Shown one piece after another: positions 35,932 through 44,788 of a stretch of DNA of 58,104 bases. The notes under the pieces are model-generated. The model worked only from the letters and a program-made list of their open reading frames with translations, was not told the DNA's origin and made no database searches. Each line of letters opens with the position of its first letter. Position 1 is the stretch's first letter. Source of the DNA: an uncultured Prevotellaceae bacterium (GTDB lineage: Bacteria; Bacteroidota; Bacteroidia; Bacteroidales; Muribaculaceae); assembly GCA_900318345.1 (NCBI GenBank), contig ONKD01000010.1, positions 1 through 58,104 of the forward strand, read 5' to 3'. Position numbers and translations under genes: made by a program.

Positions 35932-36441
35932 TTAGGGCATGCTCGACACTTGCAACAAGGAAATCAGCGGCATACTGAGGATTCCCAAGATGATCGAGAC
36001 GATACACCACCAGGCGCCAACCTCGCTGGCGCGCTTTGCTCCCTCGATATCGCCCTCGCGGTACTTGCTGGTCACCTTCATTGCATAGATGATGGCAACG
36101 ATGCCGGCAGGCAGGCAGCACAACACGGTCGTGATGATGGCCCACACCAGATTGGTGGGCGGGCACGGCTCGGGAGCGCCCTCGGGCTGGGTGTTGACGG
36201 GTTGGGAATTCATGGGTTGCTGCGCAGGGGCGGTATTCTGGGGCTGAAGGGGCTGTCCAACTGTGGCAGGCTCATCTACAACCTCATACAAGCCCTCCAA
36301 CTCGGGGACTTGGGTGATTTTTACCCAGTCGCTGAGACCAGGGTGCCACACATAGGCACGCGATGTGAGTGCCAGCTCTTTGATGCCGTCAGCGTCAACG
36401 GGACCCGACTGCACGCCATTATGATTAATCCAATACTGCAT
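35932..36441 (-). CDS. GYF_2 plus CD225/dispanin-like membrane protein
   Basis: A 169-residue protein: GYF_2 domain at 1-48 (YWINHNGVQSGPVDADGI, VWHPGLSDW), a Pro/Gln-rich linker (about 58-90), and a C-terminal two-helix CD225/dispanin-like region (NLVWAIITTVLCCLPAGIVAIIYA, then VGAWWCIVSIILGIL). The promoter is one of the best in the window. Together with the DUF2752 gene it forms a two-gene unit. Confidence 0.9.
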   Translation of the reverse strand: MQYWINHNGVQSGPVDADGIKELALTSRAYVWHPGLSDWVKITQVPELEGLYEVVDEPATVGQPLQPQNTAPAQQPMNSQPVNTQPEGAPEPCPPTNLVWAIITTVLCCLPAGIVAIIYAMKVTSKYREGDIEGAKRASEVGAWWCIVSIILGILSMPLISLLQVSSMP

Positions 36442-36473
36442 AATACCTGGTTATTGTTTGGTTCAGTAAGTGG

Positions 36474-36503
36474 CAAAGATACAATTATTTTTATAAACGG
36501 CAA
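36474..36503 (-). promoter_or_regulatory. Promoter of the dispanin/DUF2752 operon
   Basis: On the minus strand TTG (36503-36501) and TATCTTTG (36481-36474) are separated by exactly 19 bp, the Bacteroidota consensus spacing. The -7 box ends 33 bp before the ATG. Confidence 0.75.
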
Positions 36504-36522
36504 TCAATTGTGCCACGCATTA

Positions 36523-37377
36523 TTAAAAATCGCTGAAGAATTTGGGACGGATGAGCAAGCCGATGCGCAAGCGTGAGTGGAACTGGTTGTAGTCGAGCAA
36601 GCTTTCGCCATAGCCGTTGTAGTACTGCAGCATGATGAACTGGTTAGAGTTGTGGTTGATGCGATAACCCAGCTGCATGATGGTGTTGAAGTTCAGGTTC
36701 CAGCCCTTGCGCTTGACCAGCGTCATGTCCAACACCCACTTGTCGTCGGAGCTCACGGCCTGGAAACCAGCCTGGTAGATGCCGCTGTAACGCAGGATGT
36801 CGCGGTTATACTCGCCATCGATGATGGGTATCCAGAACTTGGCATGCGCCATCAGGAAGGGGGAGATATAGGCCTCGCCAGCCACCGAGAATTTGTTCCA
36901 GCTGCGCGAATGAATGCCGTCACGGCCGTTGGACTCGTGCTCCAGCATCACGGTGAGTTTGCCGATGAGGCGGTTCTTCATGATGATGTGCCGTGACAGA
37001 CCCACACCTGGGTTGAAATTCAGGTCATGGAACGGCAACGAGCGCTCAAACACGTTCCACATCGCCTTTTGGGTGTAGAACAGGTAGAGGTAGGAGTGGA
37101 ACGGCAGCACACTCTTCGTCAGGCGCTGCTGGAAGCTGATTTGGAACTTGACATCGCTATTGTGCTTGTCGGGGATGCCACCCAGCACTGTGCCGCCCAC
37201 AAAGTAGGTATCTTTGTACAGGCTGAAGTAGGGCCTGCTGTCCAGTTCCTTGCGGATGCTGTCGGCGGTCCACCTTTCATTGGGTACCTCTATATCAACG
37301 ATCTGACCAGCAGCGGGAAGGTGCATTCCCATCAGCAAAGCTGTTACTAACAGTAGTTTGTACCAATTGTTTTTCAT
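36523..37377 (-). CDS. Outer-membrane phospholipase A
   Basis: A 284-residue beta-barrel with a signal peptide (about 1-24). The catalytic motif HESNG gives His147 and Ser149, and Asn161 in SWNK is 14 residues after the His, as in E. coli OMPLA (His142, Ser144, Asn156). The C-terminal YYNGYGESLLDYNQ block is also typical. It hydrolyses phospholipids that reach the outer leaflet of the outer membrane, as a barrier-repair or stress enzyme. It is a single-gene unit. Ca2+ dependence and dimerisation are expected from the family. Confidence 0.92.
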   Translation of the reverse strand: MKNNWYKLLLVTALLMGMHLPAAGQIVDIEVPNERWTADSIRKELDSRPYFSLYKDTYFVGGTVLGGIPDKHNSDVKFQISFQQRLTKSVLPFHSYLYLFYTQKAMWNVFERSLPFHDLNFNPGVGLSRHIIMKNRLIGKLTVMLEHESNGRDGIHSRSWNKFSVAGEAYISPFLMAHAKFWIPIIDGEYNRDILRYSGIYQAGFQAVSSDDKWVLDMTLVKRKGWNLNFNTIMQLGYRINHNSNQFIMLQYYNGYGESLLDYNQFHSRLRIGLLIRPKFFSDF

Positions 37378-37462
37378 TGAGTTTTATTTGGAATGATGAT
37401 AATTAATCAAGAAAAATCATGTAATTATAGCCCCTTTTTGGGGTGATTGATGGCAGTGCGCG

Positions 37463-38158
37463 TCACAGTCCTATCAACCACTTGATGAGGAACCACAGCG
37501 GCGGCACCAGCAAGGCGGGCAGCATGTTGAGCACGTGGCAGTCCTTGATGCGCAGCAGCGACAGCCCCGAGCCGGTGATCATCAGGCCACCCACGATGAG
37601 CAACTCGGCCATCAAGGCATCACTCACGGCAGTGCTGGAAATCAGTGCCACACCATAGAACAGGCCCTGCCACAGGAACAACACGGGTGCCGCCAATAGC
37701 ATACCGATGCCGTAGGTCGAGCCAAAGATGGTCGCCGTCACCAGGTCGAGCGTGGCGTTGGTGAACAGGAACGTGTGGTCCCCCTCCAGCGCGCTGATGA
37801 CAGGACCCAGCATCGACAACGGCCCGATGCAATAAACCAGTGTTGCCGTTGCCAGGCCATCGGCAAGGCGTGGGCCGCTGCTACCCTTGCTCTTGCGATC
37901 CACAAGGCGGTGAAAACGTCCATCAATGTCGAGCGACACTCCCACGATGCTGCCCAGTGCCATAGCGGCAATGAACAGCACGGGATACTGGCTCTTGGGC
38001 AGGTTAGTCACCACCGCGTTCAGCCCGATGGCAAAGCACGCCAGCCCCAGCGCGTCATAGAGCACATTCTTGTATTTGTCCTTAGTTCCCTTGTGCAGAG
38101 CAACTCCAATGAGGGTCCCCGCCACAATGGTGCAAGTATTGACAATAGTTCCAATCAT
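37463..38158 (-). CDS. DUF554 membrane protein (YdfK family)
   Basis: A 231-residue polytopic protein with about seven helices. The start MIGTIVNTCTIVAGTLIGV and the GLATATLVYCIGPLSMLG and FGSTYGIGM blocks are characteristic of DUF554. It is probably a transporter of unknown substrate. It is only 15 bp downstream of the ATPase 3 gene and in the same direction, so it may be transcribed with it. Confidence 0.9.
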   Translation of the reverse strand: MIGTIVNTCTIVAGTLIGVALHKGTKDKYKNVLYDALGLACFAIGLNAVVTNLPKSQYPVLFIAAMALGSIVGVSLDIDGRFHRLVDRKSKGSSGPRLADGLATATLVYCIGPLSMLGPVISALEGDHTFLFTNATLDLVTATIFGSTYGIGMLLAAPVLFLWQGLFYGVALISSTAVSDALMAELLIVGGLMITGSGLSLLRIKDCHVLNMLPALLVPPLWFLIKWLIGL

Positions 38159-38173
38159 AACTTCATTTCATTT

Positions 38174-39346
38174 TCAATAGGTCATACCGAAGGTCCATAA
38201 TGGAATCTGATTTCCCGCTCCGATTTCCAAGTCATCTTTCACAACATAGGCATTAGGCACATTCTTGACTTGACGGCTGCTTTTTTTCTTACCGCCCACT
38301 TCAAATGTGATATCCCCGATTTCAAAGTCGGCTATTCTCGAAGCGATGATGTCGCTAACGACCCTCATCTGGTTGTAAAAGAATGTCTCGCGGATGTTCC
38401 CGATGTCGGTCATCGCACCGCCCATGACATACGCAAGATTGGTATTGTCAAGATACACTTTCTCGACTTTGCCCAGGCCTCTGATTCCTCCCGTATCATC
38501 CCGCAGTTGCCCTATCATGCCGGCTTTTTCCATATAAACAAAATAGTCAGGCAGCACATTACGGCTCACACCCACTACTGTGGCTAGGGAATCCATCACG
38601 GGTTTAAAAGGCACGCTCTTGGATATGATGCTCAACAGGTGGCGCAGTTTTCGTCCTGTTGCCACGGTCATTTTAGCATACTGTGGGATGTCAATGTCCA
38701 TGGTCTGCTCCACAATCTGATTGAGAATCATCTCAAACTGCGGGTCACCACCAAACGGATAATACCCGTGTTGCAGGTACTCATGGAACCATGGCAACGG
38801 ATGTGCGACACCATCCAGTTTCACCTTGCAGGCCAGCACATCAGCCAATGTGGCAACAGGAAACTGCAAACCATGAAACAGCGCCAGATATTCACGGAAT
38901 GACAAACCTTGCATCCGATAAATGGGTGACCTGCGGCTCAAGTCGGCCTCACCATGAGTGATATCTAGTATCGAGGAGCCGGTGAAGGAAACATTCAGGT
39001 CGGGATGGCTATCGTAGATCTGTTTGAGTTCTTGTGACCAGTTACCATATTTGTGGATTTCATCAATGAAAAGATGCTGGCCTCCCTCACGGGCAAACTT
39101 GTCGGCCACATCTATGAGCGAATGGGAGGAGAAGTAAACATTATCAGCCGAGACATAGAACATCTTCTTCTGGCCGCGGTGCTCATGTATATATTGTAAA
39201 AACAATGTCGTTTTCCCGACACCGCGTGGACCAACCAAACCAAACATCTGCCGCTCCCAGTTAATTTGGGAGTACATGTAGCGATGAAAAGCTATCGAGA
39301 CAGCGTCAACGCGCTGCTCCATAATTCTTGTTAAAGTGGCATCCAT
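38174..39346 (-). CDS. AAA_14/DUF4143-like ATPase (ATPase 3)
   Basis: A 390-residue ATPase: Walker A GPRGVGKT at 39-46, Walker B LFIDEI at 92-97 followed by HKYGNW, and a sensor-like FTGSSILDI. The C-terminal half is DUF4143-like with a weak PD-(D/E)XK pattern (DFEIGDITFEVGGKKK). The middle LSFREYLALF is typical of the family. Its promoter is overlaid by two palindromes built on TTGCACAAA. Function unknown. An alternative start is Met9 (MEQRVDAV). Confidence 0.85.
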   Translation of the reverse strand: MDATLTRIMEQRVDAVSIAFHRYMYSQINWERQMFGLVGPRGVGKTTLFLQYIHEHRGQKKMFYVSADNVYFSSHSLIDVADKFAREGGQHLFIDEIHKYGNWSQELKQIYDSHPDLNVSFTGSSILDITHGEADLSRRSPIYRMQGLSFREYLALFHGLQFPVATLADVLACKVKLDGVAHPLPWFHEYLQHGYYPFGGDPQFEMILNQIVEQTMDIDIPQYAKMTVATGRKLRHLLSIISKSVPFKPVMDSLATVVGVSRNVLPDYFVYMEKAGMIGQLRDDTGGIRGLGKVEKVYLDNTNLAYVMGGAMTDIGNIRETFFYNQMRVVSDIIASRIADFEIGDITFEVGGKKKSSRQVKNVPNAYVVKDDLEIGAGNQIPLWTFGMTY

Positions 39347-39361
39347 ATCTCATTTTTTCGG

Positions 39362-39429
39362 CAAAGATACAAAATTGCACAAAAATTTGTGCAATTTTTG
39401 ACATTTTTTGCACAAAAATTTGTGCAAAA
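39362..39429 (-). promoter_or_regulatory. ATPase 3 promoter with two TTGCACAAA palindromes
   Basis: The -7 box TATCTTTG lies at 39369-39362 on the minus strand. Immediately upstream are two copies of the 20-bp palindrome TTGCACAAAAATTTGTGCAA, near 39375-39394 and 39408-39427, spaced by about 33 bp. The first covers the place of the -33 element. This is a strong candidate operator. Confidence 0.75.
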
Positions 39430-39519
39430 TGGAGGGTTTCTAGGGAAGTCGGGCTTAAATGGGGGGATGGGAATAGGGTTAAAAAGCGTTGGGATTCATG
39501 GTATAAAGGGAATAATCGC

Positions 39520-39527
39520 TATATTTG
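39520..39527 (+). promoter_or_regulatory. -7 box of the GH89 gene
   Basis: TATATTTG, 31 bp upstream of the ATG. A -33 TTG at the usual distance was not found. Confidence 0.6.
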
Positions 39528-39558
39528 CGTCCTCAACCACAATCGATTATACTGAAGT

Positions 39559-41745
39559 ATGGCAAGAAGATTCATCACATGTGCAATCATCCTGCTGGTG
39601 ACCATGGCTGCCAGCGGCAAGATAAACAGTGACGTGGAGCAGGCTACGTCCCTAGCCGAGCGGTTATCTCCGCGATTGGCTGGCAAAATTCAATTCCAGA
39701 GCATCACGGCAGATGAAGGCCGTGACGTGTTCACCCTCGAGAGCCAGGGCCGCAAGGTCATCATCGGCGGCAATAATGCCAACTCGATGGCAGTGGGCCT
39801 GAACCGCTACCTGAACCGCTACTGCAAGACGACGGTGTCGTGGTATGCCGACGTGCCCGTCTCGCTCCCCGATGTGTTGCCCGACGTGCCGGCCGCCGAG
39901 CGGGTGGCAGCCCGCGTGCCGCAACGTTTTTTCCTCAACTACTGCACTTGGGGCTACACGATGCCTTTCTGGCAATGGCAGGATTGGGAACGCCTCATCG
40001 ACTGGATGGCCTTGAACGGCGTGAACCTGCCGCTCGCCATCACGGGACAGGAAGCGGTGTGGTACAACGTGTGGACCAGCATGGGCATGAGCGATGAGCA
40101 AGTGCGCTCTTACTTCACGGGACCGGCCTACCTGCCGTGGCACCGCATGGCCAACATCGACGGTTGGTGTGGTCCCCTGCCCAAGGAGTGGCTAGAGCAT
40201 CAAACGGCCCTGCAGCAACGCATCGTCGAGCGAGAGCGGGCGTTGAACATGCGCCCCGTCTTGCCTGCATTTGCAGGACATGTGCCTGGCGCCTTGCGTG
40301 ACTTGTATCCCAAGGCTGACATCCAGGCCCTGGGTGGCTGGGCTGGCTTTGACGAGCAGTACCGCACCTATTTCCTCAACAGCGAGGATCCCCTCTACAG
40401 CCGCATCCAGCGCATGTTCCTCGAGGAGCAGACGCGCCTGTTCGGCACCGACCACATCTATGGCATCGACCCGTTCAACGAGGTGGACCCGCCCAGTTTT
40501 GACCCCGACTACCTGAACAAGGTCACCCGGCACATCTATGAGAGCCTCACCGCCGTGGATCCCCAGGCTGAATGGCTGCAGATGGCGTGGTTCCTCTATT
40601 ACCAGAGCGGCGACTACACACGTGAGCGCACCCGCGCCATGCTCACGGGCGTCCCACAGGGCAAGATGACGATGCTCGACTACTACTGCGAGTACAAGGA
40701 GATGTGGCGCGAGCACGACGGTTTCTATGGCCTGCCTTTCATCTGGTGCTACTTGGGCAACTTTGGCGGCAACACCAACGTGCAAGGCCGCGTCAAGGAG
40801 GCTGGCGAGCGCATCGAGCGGGCCCTGCAGGAGTGTGGCGATAACCTCGTGGGCATCGGTTCAACGCTCGAGGGACTGGACATCCAGCAGTTCCCCTACG
40901 AGTACATTCTTGAGAAGGCATGGGACTTTGGCAAGACCGATGAGCAGGTAATCAATGAATTGGCCGATCGTCATGCGGGCTTTGAGAGCGCTCCTGCCCG
41001 CCAGGCATGGCAGTTGCTCTATAATGACGTGCTTGATATTACACCCGGCAACTTTGCCGCACCGCTGCCGTGCTCCTATCCCGAGTTTGGCAAGGAGAGC
41101 CGCAAGGTCGAGTATGAACCGCGCGACTTGCTCGCCGTGTGGGACTACCTGTTGGCTCAGGATAACGCCACCACCGATGCTATGACCATCGACCTCGTGT
41201 GGGTGGGACGGCAACTGCTCGGTGACCTGTTCCTCGTTGAGAAACAGGCCTTTGACATGGCGCTAAAGCAACAGGACAGAGAAGGCATTTTCGCCCAGAG
41301 TAACCTATTGTTTGAATTGCTGTCCGACATCGACATCTTGAACAGCCATCACCCCCAGGCAACACTCTCACACTGGTTGCAGCAGGCGCGAGACCTGGGC
41401 TCGACCCCTAAGGTTAAGGACTATTATGAGATGAACGCTCGTCGCCTCATCACCACCTGGGGAGGGCTCCTCAATGACTACGCCTGCCGCTGCTGGAACG
41501 GCCTCATGTGGGATTATTACACCAAGCGATGGGAAATCTACATCCGCGAAGCCACGGTTGCCATCATATCCCGTAAGGCCTTTGACGACAAGTCCTTCCG
41601 AGCCCAGGCCGACAAATTCCAGCAAAAGTGGGTTAACTCGACCGAGGAAGTCTTGCAGGGCACCTCCGAGCAGGATGTCCTCACCCACTGCCGTGACCTG
41701 CGCGAGAAATATCGCCTGCAACTCGACAAATGGATTTCTAACTGA
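39559..41745 (+). CDS. GH89 alpha-N-acetylglucosaminidase
   Basis: A 728-residue exported hydrolase of family GH89 with a signal peptide (about 1-20), an N-terminal small domain, the catalytic barrel (about 110-460) and a helical C-terminal domain. The catalytic pair is Glu308 in DPFNEVDPP and Glu438 in STLEGLDIQ, each eight residues earlier than Glu316 and Glu446 of human NAGLU, so the spacing is conserved. It removes alpha-linked GlcNAc, for instance from mucin O-glycans or heparan-type chains. It stands alone with its own TATATTTG box (39520-39527). Confidence 0.95.
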   Translation: MARRFITCAIILLVTMAASGKINSDVEQATSLAERLSPRLAGKIQFQSITADEGRDVFTLESQGRKVIIGGNNANSMAVGLNRYLNRYCKTTVSWYADVPVSLPDVLPDVPAAERVAARVPQRFFLNYCTWGYTMPFWQWQDWERLIDWMALNGVNLPLAITGQEAVWYNVWTSMGMSDEQVRSYFTGPAYLPWHRMANIDGWCGPLPKEWLEHQTALQQRIVERERALNMRPVLPAFAGHVPGALRDLYPKADIQALGGWAGFDEQYRTYFLNSEDPLYSRIQRMFLEEQTRLFGTDHIYGIDPFNEVDPPSFDPDYLNKVTRHIYESLTAVDPQAEWLQMAWFLYYQSGDYTRERTRAMLTGVPQGKMTMLDYYCEYKEMWREHDGFYGLPFIWCYLGNFGGNTNVQGRVKEAGERIERALQECGDNLVGIGSTLEGLDIQQFPYEYILEKAWDFGKTDEQVINELADRHAGFESAPARQAWQLLYNDVLDITPGNFAAPLPCSYPEFGKESRKVEYEPRDLLAVWDYLLAQDNATTDAMTIDLVWVGRQLLGDLFLVEKQAFDMALKQQDREGIFAQSNLLFELLSDIDILNSHHPQATLSHWLQQARDLGSTPKVKDYYEMNARRLITTWGGLLNDYACRCWNGLMWDYYTKRWEIYIREATVAIISRKAFDDKSFRAQADKFQQKWVNSTEEVLQGTSEQDVLTHCRDLREKYRLQLDKWISN

Positions 41746-41790
41746 TAATTCAATAAGCGGCAGCGTGGTCCCGTATCCCTTCCCGCTTGT

Positions 41791-41814
41791 AGAGACGCAA
41801 AATTTTGCGTCTCT
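41791..41814. repeat. AGAGACGCAAAATTTTGCGTCTCT palindrome
   Basis: A 24-bp perfect palindrome with 12-bp arms lies 46 bp after the GH89 stop codon. Similar AGAGACGCAAAA hairpins are a familiar interspersed repeat of many genomes, so this is probably a REP/MITE-type element that may also act as a transcript end. Confidence 0.75.
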
Positions 41815-41946
41815 CTGAGTCATCCCTCCACGTCCCTGTGGTTCCGTATTGCGGGTTGCCATCCCGCACCTTCGCCCGTCGTGGTTCCCGCTCGTTGGAG
41901 CGGTTCTTTTTTCAGGCTAACAATGATGGCACACCCTTTTTTTTAC

Positions 41947-41954
41947 TACCTTTG
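41947..41954 (+). promoter_or_regulatory. -7 box abutting the LOG gene start
   Basis: TACCTTTG ends only 5 bp before the ATG at 41960. If this box is used the transcript would begin at or within a few bases of the start codon. Confidence 0.6.
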
Positions 41955-41959
41955 TGCCC

Positions 41960-42541
41960 ATGAAACGTGAAAAAAGAGGCAATGTTTGTGTTTTTTGCGC
42001 GTCTAGCGCAAATATCGACTCTCGCTACCTGCAGGCAGCGCGTGATTTGGGCGCGTTGCTCGCCAGGGAAGGCTGGTGCTGTGTGAATGGTGGTGGTGCT
42101 GTGGGCTTGATGGGTGCCGTGACCGATGGCGCCCTCGACGCCGGTGGCGAGGTGACGGGTGTGATTCCCAAGTTCATGGTCGATAACGGGTGGTGCTATG
42201 ACCGCTTGGAAGATGTGATCATTACTGCCGACATGCATCAGCGCAAGCACATGATGAGCGACATGGCCGATGCTGTCATTGCGCTGCCCGGCGGTGTGGG
42301 CACTCTCGAGGAACTGCTTGAGACCCTCACATGGCGTCAGTTGGGACTGGTCAAGGTGCCTGTCATCATCTTGAACACGCTGGGCTACTATGACGCGTTG
42401 CTCCACATGCTGAGCCATGCCATTGACGAGGGATTCATGAAGCCCTCTCACGCCCAGTTGTGGCAAGTGGCGGCAACGCCTCAAGAGGCCATTGACCTGC
42501 TGGCCAACAGTGCCACGGTGGAGTTTGAATCCAAGTATTAA
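41960..42541 (+). CDS. LOG family (lysine decarboxylase-like) nucleotide hydrolase
   Basis: A 193-residue Rossmann-fold protein. The PGGVGTLEE motif at 110-118, the GGGAVGLMGAV segment at 44-54 and ITADMHQRKHMM match the LOG/TIGR00730 family, which releases cytokinin-like bases from their 5'-monophosphates in plants and has a general purine-ribonucleotide 5'-monophosphate phosphoribohydrolase activity in bacteria. The GTG codon at 41954 overlaps the -7 box, so ATG at 41960 is preferred. It starts the hemD/rnpA gene cluster. Confidence 0.9.
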   Translation: MKREKRGNVCVFCASSANIDSRYLQAARDLGALLAREGWCCVNGGGAVGLMGAVTDGALDAGGEVTGVIPKFMVDNGWCYDRLEDVIITADMHQRKHMMSDMADAVIALPGGVGTLEELLETLTWRQLGLVKVPVIILNTLGYYDALLHMLSHAIDEGFMKPSHAQLWQVAATPQEAIDLLANSATVEFESKY

Positions 42542-42556
42542 TGCCCTAGAATAGCC

Positions 42557-43408
42557 ATGCCTCAAGTCGCCGATAGTGTTGTGATGCAACGTCCTGATAC
42601 CGTGGAGCCCTACTATGCTCCACAGTATGTTGACGGCTTTCCCCACACCCAGGCCGGGGATTCGACGCTCGAGAGCATCAATTCATTGCCGGTCATGGAA
42701 CTGCCACCCAAGGGCGAGGCGCAACAGTTCGCGAGATCCCCGTTGCATGACACCCCGTCGATGGTCCTGCTCATCGCCGGACTGCTGGCTGTGGCATTGA
42801 GTTACCACACGGGCTACAAGTATATCGAGAACTTTTTCCATTACATGTTCTCGACACGGCGGCGCGAGAACCTCTTTGAGGACCACACGGTGAATGAGAC
42901 CAAAATACTCGCGGCACTCATTGCCAACACTTGCATTGTCGAGGGCTTGATTGTTTATCTGGCGGTACAGTTCTTGAAACCTGCGCTGGCTGCTTCGCTA
43001 CAGTCGAGCGTGTTTCCTCATGTGCTGGCGTTCACGGGTATGGCATTGGGCTTTTATATCGTCCAACGACTGGTTTTCATGGCGTTAGGCTTTACGTTTA
43101 CCGACAAAGTGAGCTCGGGATTGTGGCTCGACGGCTTCAAAGCCACACAAGCGTTTTTGGGGCTTGTGCTGTTACCTGTGCTGGTACTTTTAATGGTTTA
43201 TCCGACTCATAGCAAAATGCTATTAATTGTCGCGACCATACTGTATTCGGTAGTCCGTTTCATCTTTGTTTGTAAGGGGATTAGAATTTTTTATAGCAAA
43301 TTGTCATCGATTATCTATTTTATTTTGTACCTTTGCGCCGTCGAAATCGTCCCTTTAGTCATTTTGACAGGCGTAACTATCTGGATTTGTGGTACTTTAC
43401 AGTCATAA
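42557..43408 (+). CDS. DUF4271 membrane protein
   Basis: A 283-residue protein with a hydrophilic N-terminus (about 1-65) and about seven membrane helices. The arrangement FSTRRRENLFEDHTVNETK after the first helix fits DUF4271, a Bacteroidota-specific membrane family next to hemD. It lies 15 bp behind the LOG gene and 7 bp before hemD, so the three are cotranscribed. The function is unknown. Confidence 0.88.
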   Translation: MPQVADSVVMQRPDTVEPYYAPQYVDGFPHTQAGDSTLESINSLPVMELPPKGEAQQFARSPLHDTPSMVLLIAGLLAVALSYHTGYKYIENFFHYMFSTRRRENLFEDHTVNETKILAALIANTCIVEGLIVYLAVQFLKPALAASLQSSVFPHVLAFTGMALGFYIVQRLVFMALGFTFTDKVSSGLWLDGFKATQAFLGLVLLPVLVLLMVYPTHSKMLLIVATILYSVVRFIFVCKGIRIFYSKLSSIIYFILYLCAVEIVPLVILTGVTIWICGTLQS

Positions 43409-43415
43409 AAACTAA

Positions 43416-44312
43416 ATGAACATTAAGAAGATTCTGGTCTCACAACCTAGGCCAACGTCCGAGAAATCTCCTTATTTTGACTTGGAGAAAAAATATGGTG
43501 TTGAAATAGTATTCCGACCTTTTATTAAAGTGGAGGGGCTCTCATCCAAGGAATTTAGACAGTCTAAAATCAATGTGCCCGACTATTCAGCCATTATCTT
43601 AACGGCAAGAACTGCTATCGATCATTTCTTCCGCCTGTGCAAGGAATTGCGTTACAATGTCCCCGATACGTTAAAGTACTTCTGTGTGAGCGAGACCGTA
43701 GCCCACTATTTGCAGAAGTATGTCATCTACCGTAAGCGCAAGATTTTTTACAGCGAGTCGGGTTTGATGGAGGATCTCATTCCCATCATCGCTAAGCACA
43801 ATAAGGAAACTTATCTGATGCCCGTGAGCGATGTTCACAACGACAAGGCTGTTGTGCTCGATAATAACAAGGTCAAGTATGTCAAGGCAGTGATGTACCG
43901 CACCGTGAGCAACAATTTCACTCCTGGCGAGACGTTTGACTATGACATGCTGGTGTTCTTCACTCCCGCAGGCATTAAGTCCTACACGACCAACTTCCCC
44001 GATTACAAGGATCGCAAAGTGGTTATCGCCGCTATGGGACAGACAACTCTTGAGGCTGCAACTAATGCTGGCCTTCAGGTAGATATCACTATCTCGCCTG
44101 AGGCTCCCTCGATGGCAAGCGCCATTGAGCAGTACCTGAAGAAAGCCCTTCTTGAGGAGGAAAAAGCTGCTGCTAAGGTTGCCAAGAAGGCGACCGAGAC
44201 CAGCAAGGCCAAAGACGATGCCGAGATGACGGCCGCTGAAAAACGCTCGGCTGCCGCCAAGAAAGCCGCCGCTACACGCAAGGCCAAAGCCGCTGCCGCC
44301 AACAAGAAATAA
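43416..44312 (+). CDS. hemD: Uroporphyrinogen-III synthase with a Lys/Ala-rich tail
   Basis: A 298-residue protein. The first 245 residues fit the HemD two-lobe fold: KKILVSQPRP, IILTARTAIDHFF, FCVSETVAHYL, MYRTVSNNF, FTPAGIKSYTTNF, AAMGQTTLEAA. The last 50 residues are a histone H1-like Lys/Ala run not needed for catalysis, which may bind RNA or nucleic acid. The assigned role is cyclisation of hydroxymethylbilane in heme biosynthesis, by similarity to proteins in the same Bacteroidota gene order (DUF4271-hemD-rnpA). A terminator separates it from rnpA. Confidence 0.85.
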   Translation: MNIKKILVSQPRPTSEKSPYFDLEKKYGVEIVFRPFIKVEGLSSKEFRQSKINVPDYSAIILTARTAIDHFFRLCKELRYNVPDTLKYFCVSETVAHYLQKYVIYRKRKIFYSESGLMEDLIPIIAKHNKETYLMPVSDVHNDKAVVLDNNKVKYVKAVMYRTVSNNFTPGETFDYDMLVFFTPAGIKSYTTNFPDYKDRKVVIAAMGQTTLEAATNAGLQVDITISPEAPSMASAIEQYLKKALLEEEKAAAKVAKKATETSKAKDDAEMTAAEKRSAAAKKAAATRKAKAAAANKK

Positions 44313-44334
44313 ACCGCAAGCAAGCGTTTTTTTA

Positions 44335-44367
44335 GGGGACATGGATGTAGTCATGTCCCTTTTTTTG
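44335..44367 (+). terminator. Terminator between hemD and rnpA
   Basis: GGGACATG (44336-44343) pairs with CATGTCCC (44352-44359) followed by eight T residues, with a TAATTTCG promoter-like box just behind it for rnpA. Confidence 0.85.
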
Positions 44368-44383
44368 TAATTTCGCACCTTGA

Positions 44384-44788
44384 ATGGATTACAAATTAAG
44401 TAAAGAAGAGAAATTGAGGAGCCGCACATCGGTTGAACGGCTGTTCGGCGAGGGAAAGTCGCTCATGGCTTTCCCCTTACGGGCTGTGTATCGCCTGCGG
44501 CAGCCTGGGGAGGCTCCTGCCCAATTCCTGATCACCATTCCCAAGAAACGCATCCGCAAGGCCGTGATGAGGGTCACGCTGCGCCGCCGCACCCGCGAAG
44601 CCTACCGCTTGAACCGGCGCCAGCTCCTGATTGAGCCGCTCGCCGATTTGGGATGCGGTGTGGACATGGCGTTCATCTATCTAGACAACACGCCTGCACC
44701 CTATAGCGTCATTAGCGAGAAGGTCACCAATTTGCTCACGCGCATCACCGCTGCAGCCATTGAGCAACAATCCCACACCCATGAGTAG
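44384..44788 (+). CDS. rnpA: Ribonuclease P protein component
   Basis: A 134-residue basic protein. The RNR signature region appears as [20 protein letters not shown], and the start [21 protein letters not shown] is typical. It is the protein subunit that helps the RNase P RNA cleave tRNA 5' leaders. The gene overlaps yidD by 8 bp, the usual rnpA-yidD arrangement. Its RNA partner gene is not in this window. Confidence 0.95.
   Translation: MDYKLSKEEKLRSRTSVERLFGEGKSLMAFPLRAVYRLRQPGEAPAQFLITIPKKRIRKAVMRVTLRRRTREAYRLNRRQLLIEPLADLGCGVDMAFIYLDNTPAPYSVISEKVTNLLTRITAAAIEQQSHTHE

Noticed and set aside
41954-41959. GTG start for the LOG gene
   Set aside because: It overlaps the last base of the -7 box; ATG at 41960 is the better start.
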